Source: a virus
DNA length: 51,302 nt
Reading direction: 5' to 3' (one strand)
Virus record (IMG/VR): IMGVR_UViG_3300032284_000788
Span: 1 to 51,302 of that record
This document shows, piece by piece, positions 32,621 through 45,000 of this stretch (the first letter of the stretch is position 1; every line of letters starts with the position of its first letter). A program made the position numbers and the translations under genes. The notes under the pieces were generated by a model. The model had not been told where the DNA came from. It saw nothing but the letters and a program-made list of their open reading frames with translations, and did not search any database.

Positions 32621-35600
32621 ATGGCGACCAATATTCGACAAACTAATATCTTTGCTGCTGAAGATTGGAAAAAAATCTACACGACTTTTAGCAATGCAGA
32701 TTTTCAAAGTTATGACTTTGAAACGCTTCGCAAAGTTATGGTTGATTACCTAAAAACATATTATGCAGAAGATTTTAATGACTTTATTGAAAGCAGTGAA
32801 TATGTTGCCCTACTTGATCTTATTGCGTTTACTGCCCAAAGTGTAGCTTTTCGATCAGACCTTAATGCACGTGAAAACTTTTTAGAAACTGCAGAACGCC
32901 GTGACAGTGTTCTTAAGTTAGTTAAGCAATTAAATTATATTCCAAATCGTAATCGTAGTGCCAGTGGATTCTTAAAAATTACTTCAGTTAATACTACTGA
33001 AAACATTTTTGATATTAACGGGCAGAACCTAAGTCGTGTTAATATTTCATGGAACGACGCAAACAATCCAAGTTGGGTAAGCCAATTTACACAAATAATG
33101 AATGCAGCTTTTAATAGCAGCCAAAAGGTTGGTAAGCCGTATGCAAGCAAAACAATTAACGGTATTAAAACTGAACAGTATAATATCGCTATTCCAGATA
33201 CAGTGTTGCCAATATTTGGATTTACTGCCAATATTGCACAGGCAACAACAGATTTTGAAGTTGTAAGTGCAAACATTCTCAATACTGACACAATTACTGA
33301 GTATGATCCAGGAAACCGTGGTCAATTTGGTATTGTGTATCAAAATGATAGCCGTGGCAATGCTAGCGGAAGCACTGGGTTCTTTTTATTCTTTAAGCAG
33401 GGAACACTAAACAGTATTGATTTTAGTATTACTGAAAAAGTTGCCAATCGTGTATTCAGTATCAATAGTGAAAACATTAACAACAGTGACGTTTGGTTAT
33501 ATGAAATTGCAAACGGAACTATTGGAAACGAGTGGACTCAAGTTCCAAATACTAACGGCAGCAATGCGATTTATAATAGTGTTGCACGTGGTATTCGCAC
33601 TCTCTATAGTGTTAGCACACGTATTAATGATCAAATTGATTTGATTTTTGGTGATGGAAGTTTTAGTGACATTCCTCTTGGAAATTATCGTTCATATTAT
33701 CGTGTGTCTAACGGACAAACTTATCGCATTCCACCAAGCAATATGTCAAATATCAATGTTTCTATACCATATATCAATCGCAATGGTAATACAGAAACAC
33801 TCACTATTACTGCAAGTTTACAGTATACTGTAAGCAATAGTAGCCGTCGTGATTTAACAAACGAAATTAAACAAAAAGCACCACAGGCTTATTACACACA
33901 AAATCGTATGGTCAATGGTGAAGATTATAACATTCTTCCATACACTACATACAGCGACATTGTTAAAGTTAAGAGCGTAAATCGTTTTGCTAGTGGTGTA
34001 AGTCGTGGTCTTGATATAACCGATCCAACTGGAAAATACACAAGCACCGATTTGTATGCCAAAGATGGTGTATTTTACAAAAACGAACACCTTGAAAGTT
34101 TTAACTTTACATTCAATAGCCGCAACGATATATTAAATGTAATTAATAATCAAATCATGCCTATTATGGCTGATTATCCAATGCGTCATTTTTACTATGA
34201 AAACTTTCCATCAATTGGTCTGACTAGTGGTTCAAGTTTAAATGCAGGTGTTTTAACATATAGCGGCAACAGACCTACATTGTGGTCACGTGCAACAGAC
34301 GATACTATAACAAGCACGGGATTTTTTGTTGATCCAGCCGATACAGCAACGCCAATTCCTATCGGATTGAGTGTTACAATAGGTAGCGATTATAGAAAAT
34401 ATTTGCGTGTAGGAAGTCTTATAAAGTTTTCTGCTCCTAGTGGATACTATTTCAATGCAAACAATGCTCTTATTGCAGGAACACCAACTTTATCAAATGA
34501 CAAGACAATAATATGGGCAAGTGTTCAAAGTGTAACTGGTACAGGTGCTAGCACAGTTTTGATTGCTGGACGTAAGATTGGTGCTGTGACTATTAGTGAA
34601 AGTATACCAAGTGGCGCTATAGTAAGCGAAGTATATCCAACATTTGCGACTATTTTACAATATACTACTGTTAATCTGATGGTTGGGTACATTCTGAATA
34701 AGAATGATTTTGCAATATACTATGATTATACAAAAACAGCAACTGTAAATGATCCTTGGCAATTTAAATCTATCGACCAAGTTGATACAACAAATCCGTT
34801 TAGTCTGGGCAGTGATAACACAGGTGCCAATAGTAAAACTGGATGGCTCATACTATTCACTACAGATGGTGTAAAGTATACAGTCACATATCGTCAACTT
34901 GATTATATTTTTGGAAGTTCAAATCAGGTAAGTTTCATTAATACTAATCCACACAGTGTCTATGATGCTGCAACCAACACGTTTGTAAAAGATAATGTTC
35001 GTGTATTAGACATTAACAGTGGTCTATCATCAGACGTAAATCTCAATATATTTCAGAATGTTATTGAAAGTGATGGATATAATGACAGCACACGTGTTCA
35101 GGTAACTTACCCTGTTAGTATTACTAGCGGACTGCCATCTGATCCATACATTTATCGTGAGATTATTAAAGATTCAAGTTATGTATACTATAAAAAGTTT
35201 GTCGATGCCGACAATCTTATCAGATATGCACTATTAAGTCTTGGCACAGTTACATCACTGTATTCTACTAAAGCTGACATAAATTATGTTCGTAATAATT
35301 TTCCAATTGGAAGTTTATTTTATGCTACTAGCGATGCTGCATTTTATCAAACACAAAGTATTAATGGTGTAACTACTGTTGTAGATGTTTCTACAAATTA
35401 TCTTGCATTTAATGGTCGTCAAAACTTAGCATTTGAATATCAACATAATGCTGAAAATACACGTCGCATTGATCCAGCGGCCACTAACCTAATTGATACA
35501 TATATTCTTACTCGTAGCTACGATGAAGGCTATAGAAATTACGTATATGACAACACAAACACTATTGCTAAACCTGTAGATTTAGATAGCGTTACTCTTA

Positions 35601-36064
35601 ATAACAGTTATGGAGAACTTTTCCAGTATAAAATGTTAAGTGACGAAATGATTTTAAATCCAGGAATCTATAAACTATTATTTGGAGCAAAAGCAACAGC
35701 AAAACTTCAAGCTAATTTTCAAGTTATTAAAAGTCCAAGCACAACTATAAGCGATACAGAAGTAAAAAGTCGTGTTATAGATGCTATAAACATTTATTTT
35801 GCACTTGAAAATTGGGATTTTGGTGAAACTTTCTATTTCAGTGAGTTAAGTGCATATCTCCACGACAAACTACAAGGTATTATTAGCAGTATCATTTTAG
35901 TTCCTGCTGATACTACTGCTAACTTTGGTAGTCTTTATGAAATCCGTTGCTTACCAAATGAAATTTTCTTGAGTGCAGCAACCGTTGATAATGTTCAAGT
36001 TGTAAATGGCGTATTAAGCGGAATTAACAATGCTGGAATTAACCTATCTACTGTGACTTATTAA
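32621..36064 (+). CDS. 6: Baseplate wedge protein, T4 gp6-like (large)
   Basis: The protein has 1147 residues (T4 gp6 is 660). The first 130 residues (DFETLRKVMVDYLKTYYAED, SEYVALLDLIAFTAQSVAFR, SDLNARENFLETAERR) are the strongly conserved gp6 N-terminus. The C-terminal 200 residues (VKSRVIDAINIYFALENWDF, GETFYFSELSAYLHDKLQGI) match the baseplate-J-like end that dimerises to make the inner baseplate ring. The middle (about 530-900) is an Asn/Thr/Ser-rich beta region expanded relative to T4 and probably surface exposed. It is followed after 13 nt by the giant gene. Confidence 0.92.
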   Translation: MATNIRQTNIFAAEDWKKIYTTFSNADFQSYDFETLRKVMVDYLKTYYAEDFNDFIESSEYVALLDLIAFTAQSVAFRSDLNARENFLETAERRDSVLKLVKQLNYIPNRNRSASGFLKITSVNTTENIFDINGQNLSRVNISWNDANNPSWVSQFTQIMNAAFNSSQKVGKPYASKTINGIKTEQYNIAIPDTVLPIFGFTANIAQATTDFEVVSANILNTDTITEYDPGNRGQFGIVYQNDSRGNASGSTGFFLFFKQGTLNSIDFSITEKVANRVFSINSENINNSDVWLYEIANGTIGNEWTQVPNTNGSNAIYNSVARGIRTLYSVSTRINDQIDLIFGDGSFSDIPLGNYRSYYRVSNGQTYRIPPSNMSNINVSIPYINRNGNTETLTITASLQYTVSNSSRRDLTNEIKQKAPQAYYTQNRMVNGEDYNILPYTTYSDIVKVKSVNRFASGVSRGLDITDPTGKYTSTDLYAKDGVFYKNEHLESFNFTFNSRNDILNVINNQIMPIMADYPMRHFYYENFPSIGLTSGSSLNAGVLTYSGNRPTLWSRATDDTITSTGFFVDPADTATPIPIGLSVTIGSDYRKYLRVGSLIKFSAPSGYYFNANNALIAGTPTLSNDKTIIWASVQSVTGTGASTVLIAGRKIGAVTISESIPSGAIVSEVYPTFATILQYTTVNLMVGYILNKNDFAIYYDYTKTATVNDPWQFKSIDQVDTTNPFSLGSDNTGANSKTGWLILFTTDGVKYTVTYRQLDYIFGSSNQVSFINTNPHSVYDAATNTFVKDNVRVLDINSGLSSDVNLNIFQNVIESDGYNDSTRVQVTYPVSITSGLPSDPYIYREIIKDSSYVYYKKFVDADNLIRYALLSLGTVTSLYSTKADINYVRNNFPIGSLFYATSDAAFYQTQSINGVTTVVDVSTNYLAFNGRQNLAFEYQHNAENTRRIDPAATNLIDTYILTRSYDEGYRNYVYDNTNTIAKPVDLDSVTLNNSYGELFQYKMLSDEMILNPGIYKLLFGAKATAKLQANFQVIKSPSTTISDTEVKSRVIDAINIYFALENWDFGETFYFSELSAYLHDKLQGIISSIILVPADTTANFGSLYEIRCLPNEIFLSAATVDNVQVVNGVLSGINNAGINLSTVTY

Positions 36065-36077
36065 GGTATTATAATAA

Positions 36078-39000
36078 ATGGCAAAGCGTAAAAGTCTTGA
36101 TTTTCTACCATCAGTTTTTAAAACACCGTCTAATCAACGTTTTTTAAATGCAACGATAGATCAATTAATTCAAGAACCATCACTAAAAAAGATTTATGGG
36201 TATATTGGTCAGCAAGATCAAAGTTCTGTATTTCAACCTACTGATTACTACATCAGTGAATCAGACAAATACGCACAGTTTTATCAGCTTGAGCCAGGTG
36301 TTGTTATTAAGAAAAGAGATTTTAATAGTAACACATATAAAGTGCACAATGTTTATGGTTATCAAGATTTATTGAATCAATTTGTCAATGACGGCGGATT
36401 AAATAATAATCACGACAGACTCTTCAAGAACACTTATTATAACTACAATGGATTTGTTGACTTAGATAAACTAACAAATTATCGTCAGTACTACTGGGCA
36501 CCAAATGGTCCATTAACTGTTGACGTTACTGCTGGTGGTGTTCCACTTGAAAAAGAGTTTTTCATACACCGCACTAGTTATATTTCAAACAATCAAACAG
36601 AAATCCAAAGTGCAAGTCTAGGTAAAACTGGATATACTATCGATGGGTATAACAAGGGTGTCAACCCAACGTTAATATTGCGCCGTGGTGGTCAATATAC
36701 ATTTAATGTTGGACAAGCTGGTCATAAGTTTTGGATTCAAACTGAAACTGGAACTAGCGGAGTAAGCAGCTTACAGTCAAACATAAGCACTCGTGATATT
36801 CTTGGCGTTCAAAATAATGGTTCTGATGTTGGAAATGTTACTTTCAGTGTTCCATTAAAGACAGCACAAGATTCATTGATTAACTTGCCTAGCATACAAG
36901 ACATTGACATGATTGTTCATGCTCCGTATGATGCTATTCAAGGTCAAAATTATGATAATTTTATTAAATCATTTAGCTTAGATGGTGTTCGTAGTTTTGA
37001 TACTAAACTTATTAATATTATTTGGCCAAATGATTCGACGTGGGGCGATGTTCCGCTAACTCAACGTGGCGGTATCTGGCAAGTTACGGTTGATAATAAT
37101 GAAATTATACCTGGTAATCTAGCAGCAACTACTAATGCAACATTTAATATTAATAGTAATTCTATAATCGTAGATAATGTAACAAATATTGGAATAGGCC
37201 AATTTATAGTATGTTCAACTATTTCTGGTATACCATATGGCACAGTTGTAACTGCTATAAACGGAAATGCAATCACGCTCAGTAATGTTGTTAATATTAA
37301 TAATCTTACTGCGCCTGTATATTTTTACAATCCAGTTCAAAATACAAATTACAGAAATATGAAATTGCAATATGTTTCTGATTGGAACAATGGCTATAAA
37401 GTTTTCGTAAAACAGGGTGACCAATATGGACACACATACTCATATAAAGACGCATTTGGACAAATTGTAAAATATCCAACAATTACTGCGCCACTTGATA
37501 CTTTATATTATGTTGATGCAGACAACCCATTAATTTATGGCGAAATCCGCATTGTTGACCCTGATCCAGCAAGTGTTTTAAACGTTGACAATATTATTGG
37601 ACGTGATTATTACACAAGCCCCAACGGCGTTGAGTTTACCAGTGGTTTAAAAATCAAGTTTACTGGCATTATTAATCCTTCAACATACCAAGATCGTGAA
37701 TACGTTGTTGAAAATGTTGGTAAAAGTATTCGACTGATAGCTTGGGATGATCTCGCTACTCCAGAAAATATTAATCAAAATCTAACAGAACTTTTCAGTG
37801 CAGATAATATTGGATACGACACCGAATTATTTGATCAATCGCTTAATGCACCAGAACAAAAAGACTACATAACCATCAATCGAAGCAGTGTTGATGGAAA
37901 TGCGTGGAGTCGTAACAATCGTTGGTTCCATCGTGATGTACTGCAATATGCAGCAACATTTACTGGTCAAACTTATATTTTTGATAGTAACCTTCAAGCA
38001 AAACGTCCTATCGTAGAGTTTTTCCCAGACCTTAAACTTTTTAATTATGGCACAAATTATGCAGGAAGTGTAAGTGCAGTTGATAGTATTACTACAAATG
38101 CATTCTTGCAGGTAGAAGGCCAAAATGAATATGCAATTAAAGTTTCTACTCACGCAAAAGATGTAGAAAATTATACCAGTGATGGGGTGCTATTACAAAA
38201 TGGGCTTACTGTTATCTTTACAAACGATGCTGATCCAATTGTAAGAAGTACAATATATCAGGTTGAAACTATTCGCCCTCGCACCGATGCAGCAACATAT
38301 TATCCAACTACTACTCAAAGTTCTTCTATCGGAAGTAATACATTATACATTTCTGACCTAACAGGATTACAGGTTGGCATGAAAGTTGCAGGGACAAATA
38401 TTGCTGCTGGAACTGTTATCACATCTTTTAATTACAATGATATCAATAGTAAAACTGACCATGGTGGTATTGTTTATATTAATAACTCGGTTCTTGCAAC
38501 TGTTGCACAGGGTACAGTTATAACTTTTGATAATACTACACTAGACCCAGTTACTCGTGCATATGCTAATTTTTATGCTTCAACTTATAAAACATCTGTT
38601 ACTAATAGCAATGCCCTTTATATTAATAATATCAATAGTTTAACTATTGGTCAAGCTGTATTCGGCGCTGGTATCCCAACTAATACTACTATTACCTCAG
38701 TAGATAAAACAAATGGCATCATTTATATAAGCAATGATGTTACACAAGATATACCAGCATTCACAAGCATTGGTTTCAACAATGGTGCAACGCAGGTTCA
38801 TTTAGTTCCAGTAAAGACTGTAAGCAATGGTGATAACGTATTAATAACAAATGGTATAACTAAAAAAGGTTATATGTATTATTACGTTGACGGTGTGTGG
38901 TATAGTGCACAACAACGAGATAGTCGTCCACAATTTCCACTATTTGATATGGTAGATAATAATGGTATTAGTTTTACCGATACCGCACGTTATCCAAGTA

Positions 39001-42000
39001 CTACGTTTTCTGGTAGTAAACTTTTTGGCTATGCTATTGGAAATGGAAAGCGTGACAGCGAATTAGGATTTCCACTACAATATAAGACAATTGGTAATAT
39101 AGGTGACATTGTTTTCCAAAACTATTATTCAACGGACACCTTTACATATAGTGAAGTTACAACTCCTGTTAATATTGGATATGTTCCTGTAATTGTTGGA
39201 TGGAATGACTATACATTTGCAAATGGTTGGAGCCGTGTAAATGATAAAAGCAAACAATATATTTGTTTAACGTTTACTGCATCAACATCTACATATAATA
39301 ATTTTGATCTAGGAGTAGTTTACGAAAACAGTTATTTTGAAAATAATCTATTTGTTTACGTAAATGGTGTTCTTCAAGATAAGAAGGTTTATACTCTCAA
39401 AATTAATGAAACAACGAGTATATTGTCATTTAATAATGATTTAGTAGTCAATGACAGATTGTTTATAAAGATTTATGGCACAAGTTCAGCATATAAACAA
39501 ACTTATACTATGCCTAGAAATATAACCAATAATAGTGATAATACTGATTTTACTACTATTACTCTTGGTCAGATTCGCAATCATGTTATTGAACTCGGAG
39601 ATAATACACTAGATTTGGTTGGATTACCTGCTGGTGAAAATAATTTTAGAGACATTGACTACACTAAAATTGGTGGAAAACTAATTCAACATAGTGCGAG
39701 TGCACGACCTGCCGCACTTATGTTCTCTAATCCAGACGTTGATCCTATTCGTGCACTAACGTTAGCAAGTGAACAATATCGTGTGTTTAAAGCACAGTTA
39801 TTTGATTTAATAAGCAATCGCCAATTTACTAATTCGTCAAACTATCGTGAATGTTTAGACATTATACTCAATGAGTTTGCTCAAACATCAAATAGTGGAA
39901 GTAATTTTTATTACAGTGATATGATCGCTGGTGGAAAAAATTATATTCTAAACACATATACTATCCAAGATACGTCTTACAAAACATTTAATACAGTGAC
40001 GAGCTATGATAATGTTCTTAGCACATACAAATCAGTATTAATTTATCTCAATAACATGCTATTGATAAATGGCATTGATTATACACTCAGTGGGTTAACA
40101 ATAACATTGTCGAATAACCTAAAGGTTAATCGTCTTGACACACTAAGTGTGTATGAGTATAGTAGCACACTCGGATGCAATATTCCATCTACACCAAGTA
40201 AACTTGGCCTGTATCCAAAGTTTGTTCCAGAAATTACAGTTGATGACACCTACTTAGATTCTCAAAATGTTATTATTGGTCATGACGGAAGTGTAATTAT
40301 CGCATGGGGTGACTATCGTGATAATATTCTTCTAGAATATGAAAAAAGAGTCTATAATAATATTTCGATTGAATATGATAATAATTCAGATTACAGCTTA
40401 GTAAGTGTACAACCTGGCGCATTTCGTAGCACTGGATATGATCTTAACGAATGGACACAGCTATTAAGTTCTAGCTATCTCTCGTGGAGTGGTGTGAACA
40501 ACATAGATATTTTCACTAATACTACTACAAACGACAACCTTTTCAGTTTCAATTACAGTCAGGGAACTGATCGTGTATTTGGCAAAAACGTTCCTGGTTA
40601 CTGGCGTGGTATATACAATTATTTTTATGATACAGATCGTCCACATACAAATCCATGGGAAATGCTTGGATTTACAGTGAAGCCAACTTGGTGGGAATAT
40701 CGTTATGGACCAGCGCCATACAGTAGTGAAAACTTAACTCTCTGGAATGATCTTGAGCTTGGTCTCATTTATAATGGATCACCTAAAAAGAGTTACATCA
40801 ATTCCAAGTATGCACGTCCAGGTTTAAGTAAAATTATACCAGTTGATGAGCATGGTGTACTATTGCCACCAATACTAGCAACACTTGAATCTTATGATGT
40901 TAATACTGCTAGCGATAACTGGCGTATTGGTGATTGCTCTCCGCAGGAAACTTCATGGCGTAGAAGTAGCATGTACCCATTTGCAGTGCAAATTGCTTGG
41001 TGTCTTGCAAGACCTGCAGAATATTGTGCACTAAAATATAATACACGTGACGTTCAATATAATGCAAAATTAGATCAGATACTAAACGTAAAAACTAATA
41101 GTCGTGTATTTAATTATAGCGTTACGGGCGATTCAGAATATATTCCAGGTCTAAACGTATTCATTCGTGAATTATTAGTTTATAATAATTTAGATGTGAA
41201 TGCAAATTGGATTGAGGTTGCTGCTAACAGCACGTTTAATTTAGTATACAAAATGTCTGGTTATAGCGATAAGAGTTATTTGACAATCGTCGCCGATCAA
41301 GTAAGTCCACAGAGTACAAATGTCAGTGTTCTTGTGCCACAAGAAAACTACCAGCTTAAAGTAACAAAGAGTGCACCAGTAGCACGTGCTGTTTATAGTG
41401 CAGTCATTGTTCAAAAAACTACTACGGGATATCAAATAAATGGATTTGATAAATCTCGTCCATATTTCTTAACTATCCCTAGTCGTGTCAACGCAAATAA
41501 TTATGGCATCACTGTTGGAAACGACACTGGTGTAATATATCGTGACGCAGAAGATACTGTTACTAGTTACCCATATGGTACTATATTCAACAACAAACAA
41601 CAAGTTGTAGATTTTTTAGTAAGCTATGGCCGTTATCTAGAGGGTCAGGGTTTCGTTTTCAACACAGTGCTAGCAGATAACGTAACTGTTTCCGATTGGA
41701 CACTTTCAGTAAAAGAGTTTTTATTTTGGGAACAGCAACAGTGGGGCAACGATACCGTCATTGGACTGACACCTGCTGGGACAAGTCTGACATATAATAA
41801 TGTGTATGGCGTAGTTGATACAATTTCTAACGATCATAATTACACTAAAGTTGTTGACAGTGATGGAACAACACTTAACGGAAATGATTACCGTGTTTAT
41901 CGTGAAGACAACACATTTAGTATTGAGTTAAAAAACAATCAAAAAGGTATACACATATTAGACTTGTCCATTGTTCAGTACGAACACACTATTATATTTG

Positions 42001-45000
42001 ATAACGTAACTGTTTTCAATGATATACTTTATGATGAGCAAATTGGTAGTCGCCAATTCCGTCTACGCCTTGATGGTGCAAAAACACAAGGGTGGAATGG
42101 AAGTCTATATGCTCCAGGATTTATTATCAATTACAGTGATATTTCAAATTGGAATAGTTATACTGATTATTATAAGGGAGATATAGTTCTTTATAAAAAA
42201 CAATACTATTCGGCGCAAAACTTCATACCAGGAACTGCTAAGTTTAACACAAATGACTGGTATAAAATAAATGGCGATTTACTAAAGAAACAACTTATTC
42301 CAAATATGGCAAGTGGGGCTGCACAGTTTGTAGATTTCTACAATCCAGATTCAGCAGACCTTAATACTGCTGCAGATATTCAAAGCAAACACGCAGTTGG
42401 ATTCCAAGACCGTCAGTATTTCACCGATCTTGGGCTTGATCGTGTAAGCCAATACAAGTTCTACCTTGGCATGATTAATCAAAAAGGTTCACAGGCCGTA
42501 ATCAATGCTTTCTTGCGTAATCAACAAAATCGTATTGATAGTGACATTCGTTTAAATGAACAGTGGGCAGTTAAACTTGGAAGTTATGGTGGAACAGAAC
42601 ACACTGATAAGTTAGAGTTTAACATTGGCGGCACTACCACCATTAATAACCAATACTTGTTTGAGTTTATTGACAATCAAGACCCACGCAGTCCAAAATA
42701 TAATAGTATTAAGCAGAGTGATTTGCTAATCTCTCCAAGAAATTATACTACAGATATATTTGCACAGACTGATTATAATAAGCAAATTGTTGCAACTACT
42801 GGTCCAGTGTTGATTGCAAATACTAATGCTACGGTGTATGACATTAGTAAGATTTATAATATTAGTAAAGTAAATGCTTATCTTGGTGAAAGTAGTACTA
42901 TATGGATTGCAGCAGACGGTGATAATCAGTGGGGTGTATATCGCCTATCTCAAACTGACAAGATATTTGTTACCAATGTGCATCAATCGTCTCCAAGTGA
43001 ATTAACATTTACAACTAATATACCACATCATCTTTCTAAACTTGATTATATCATGCTTAAGAATGCAAAGATTACGACTTCAAGTCGTAGTACTGGCATA
43101 CTTGACATTGGTGGATTCTACCGTGTCAGTGATGTAAGTGGAAATACATTCAGTGTTAAAATTACACAAGATACTACTATTGCAAGTGGTACTTTAAATG
43201 CAGTATTACTAAAACTAATTAACATTCGTTTTGATACTGTTCGTGATTTTGGTGCATTTACACCAGCACGTGGTTGGCAAAATAATGAAATTGTTTATAT
43301 TGACAACGGGCCAAATGGTTACGATGTTAAGAAAAACACTGACAGTTGGTCATACTTTGAAACTCGCAGTCCAGTGTTCAGTACTCCTGCAGATCAATTT
43401 GGAACTAGTATTAGCATAAGCAATAAGCAAAATCTTGCAGTTGTTGGCGCTACAGGTAAAGGATCAACTGGTCAAGTATATGTATTTGAAAGTGAGCAGG
43501 ATAATACTTGGCATGAGTTTATTAGACTTACACCAGACAGCCGTGACGTGGGATTTGGTAGTACAGTTCAATTCAATGACAATAATATTGTTGCTATTTC
43601 TGCACCTAATACTAATAATAAAGGTTCAGTATATATTGCAAGTGTCAGTAGTCAACGACTTGCTCTTGATCAAGTAATACATTATGACAATCTGTATGTG
43701 ACTACCAGTATTGCATCTAGTAATAGCAACGTTTACGTGAGTGGCACAGGCCAATCTCTATCTAACTTTGCTATCGGTATGACAGTTGTCGGTGCTGGTA
43801 TTCCAAACGGAACAAAAATTGCCAATCTAAAAACTACTGGTTCAACATACAACATTATTGGATTAACAAAGCCAGTGAACGTTTCTGGTTCAGAGTCAAT
43901 TGCAATATATCCAAATCTTGTTCCAGGAAGTACATTTGGCACCAGTGTATGCACTAGCAAAGATGGAAATTGGCTATTTGTTGGGGAACCAACTGTTGGT
44001 AAAGTATTTGTTTACAAATATAAAAAGGTTGATACAGATACGAATACCGTTATCGGTGACAATAACAACACGATATTTGGTTTTCCAAATAGTGCTCAGC
44101 TTAAGGGATTAAGTCATCACGATGTAAGTGTTCGTGTAAACGGTGTTCTAAAGATGGCAGACCTTGACTATATTAAAACACCTAGCCAAGATAGTATTAC
44201 CTTTGTAACTGCACCTGCCCTTGGTGCAAATGTTTCAGTAACGTATGAGAATTATTTTCAAGAAGTTACTAGCTTTACAACCGATGATCCAGAAGTAATT
44301 GGATTTGGATCAAGCGTAAGTTGTAGTGCAGATGGTCGTCATGTTGTTGTAGGTGCCAAATCAAGCAATGCTACATTAGACGTTACATATACTAATGCTG
44401 GTAAAGCATATATCTTTGAACGTGCCATAGAAAACTTTGTGGCAAATGGACAAGCAAACTCATTTACTACAACAACAACATTCAATAACCCAAGTATTAC
44501 AATAGATGGTGTTGCGGCTTCTGGAACTTTCTATAATGCAAACAACACTGTTGTATTGAATAGCTACCCAATTTCTGATAGCATTGTTGCAGTAGAAACT
44601 AACGCATTTATTCCAACTAAAATATTGACATCTGATTACGGTCAAACTGATTCTAATTTTGGAGCAACTGTAAAGTTGTGTCCAATAGATTGCAGTGTAT
44701 ATGTATCTGCCACTGGCTGGAATTACAACAGTAAAAAGAATGGTGCAGTATTTCGTTTTGTAAATGTTCCTAAACTATATGGTGTTGCAACAGGAACAGT
44801 TGCTGGATTTACTATGCCAGCAGGATTAAAGTTGTACATCAATGATTTCTTAGTGACGTTTATTGGCGGCGGCGCACAACAGTGCGTAAACGACATCAAC
44901 CGTGTAAAAATACCTGGTGTAACCGCATCTCTGTTGCCAACTGGTGAAATACAAATAGTAAGCGACATTAATATCGCTGATAATAAACTACGTTTCCGTA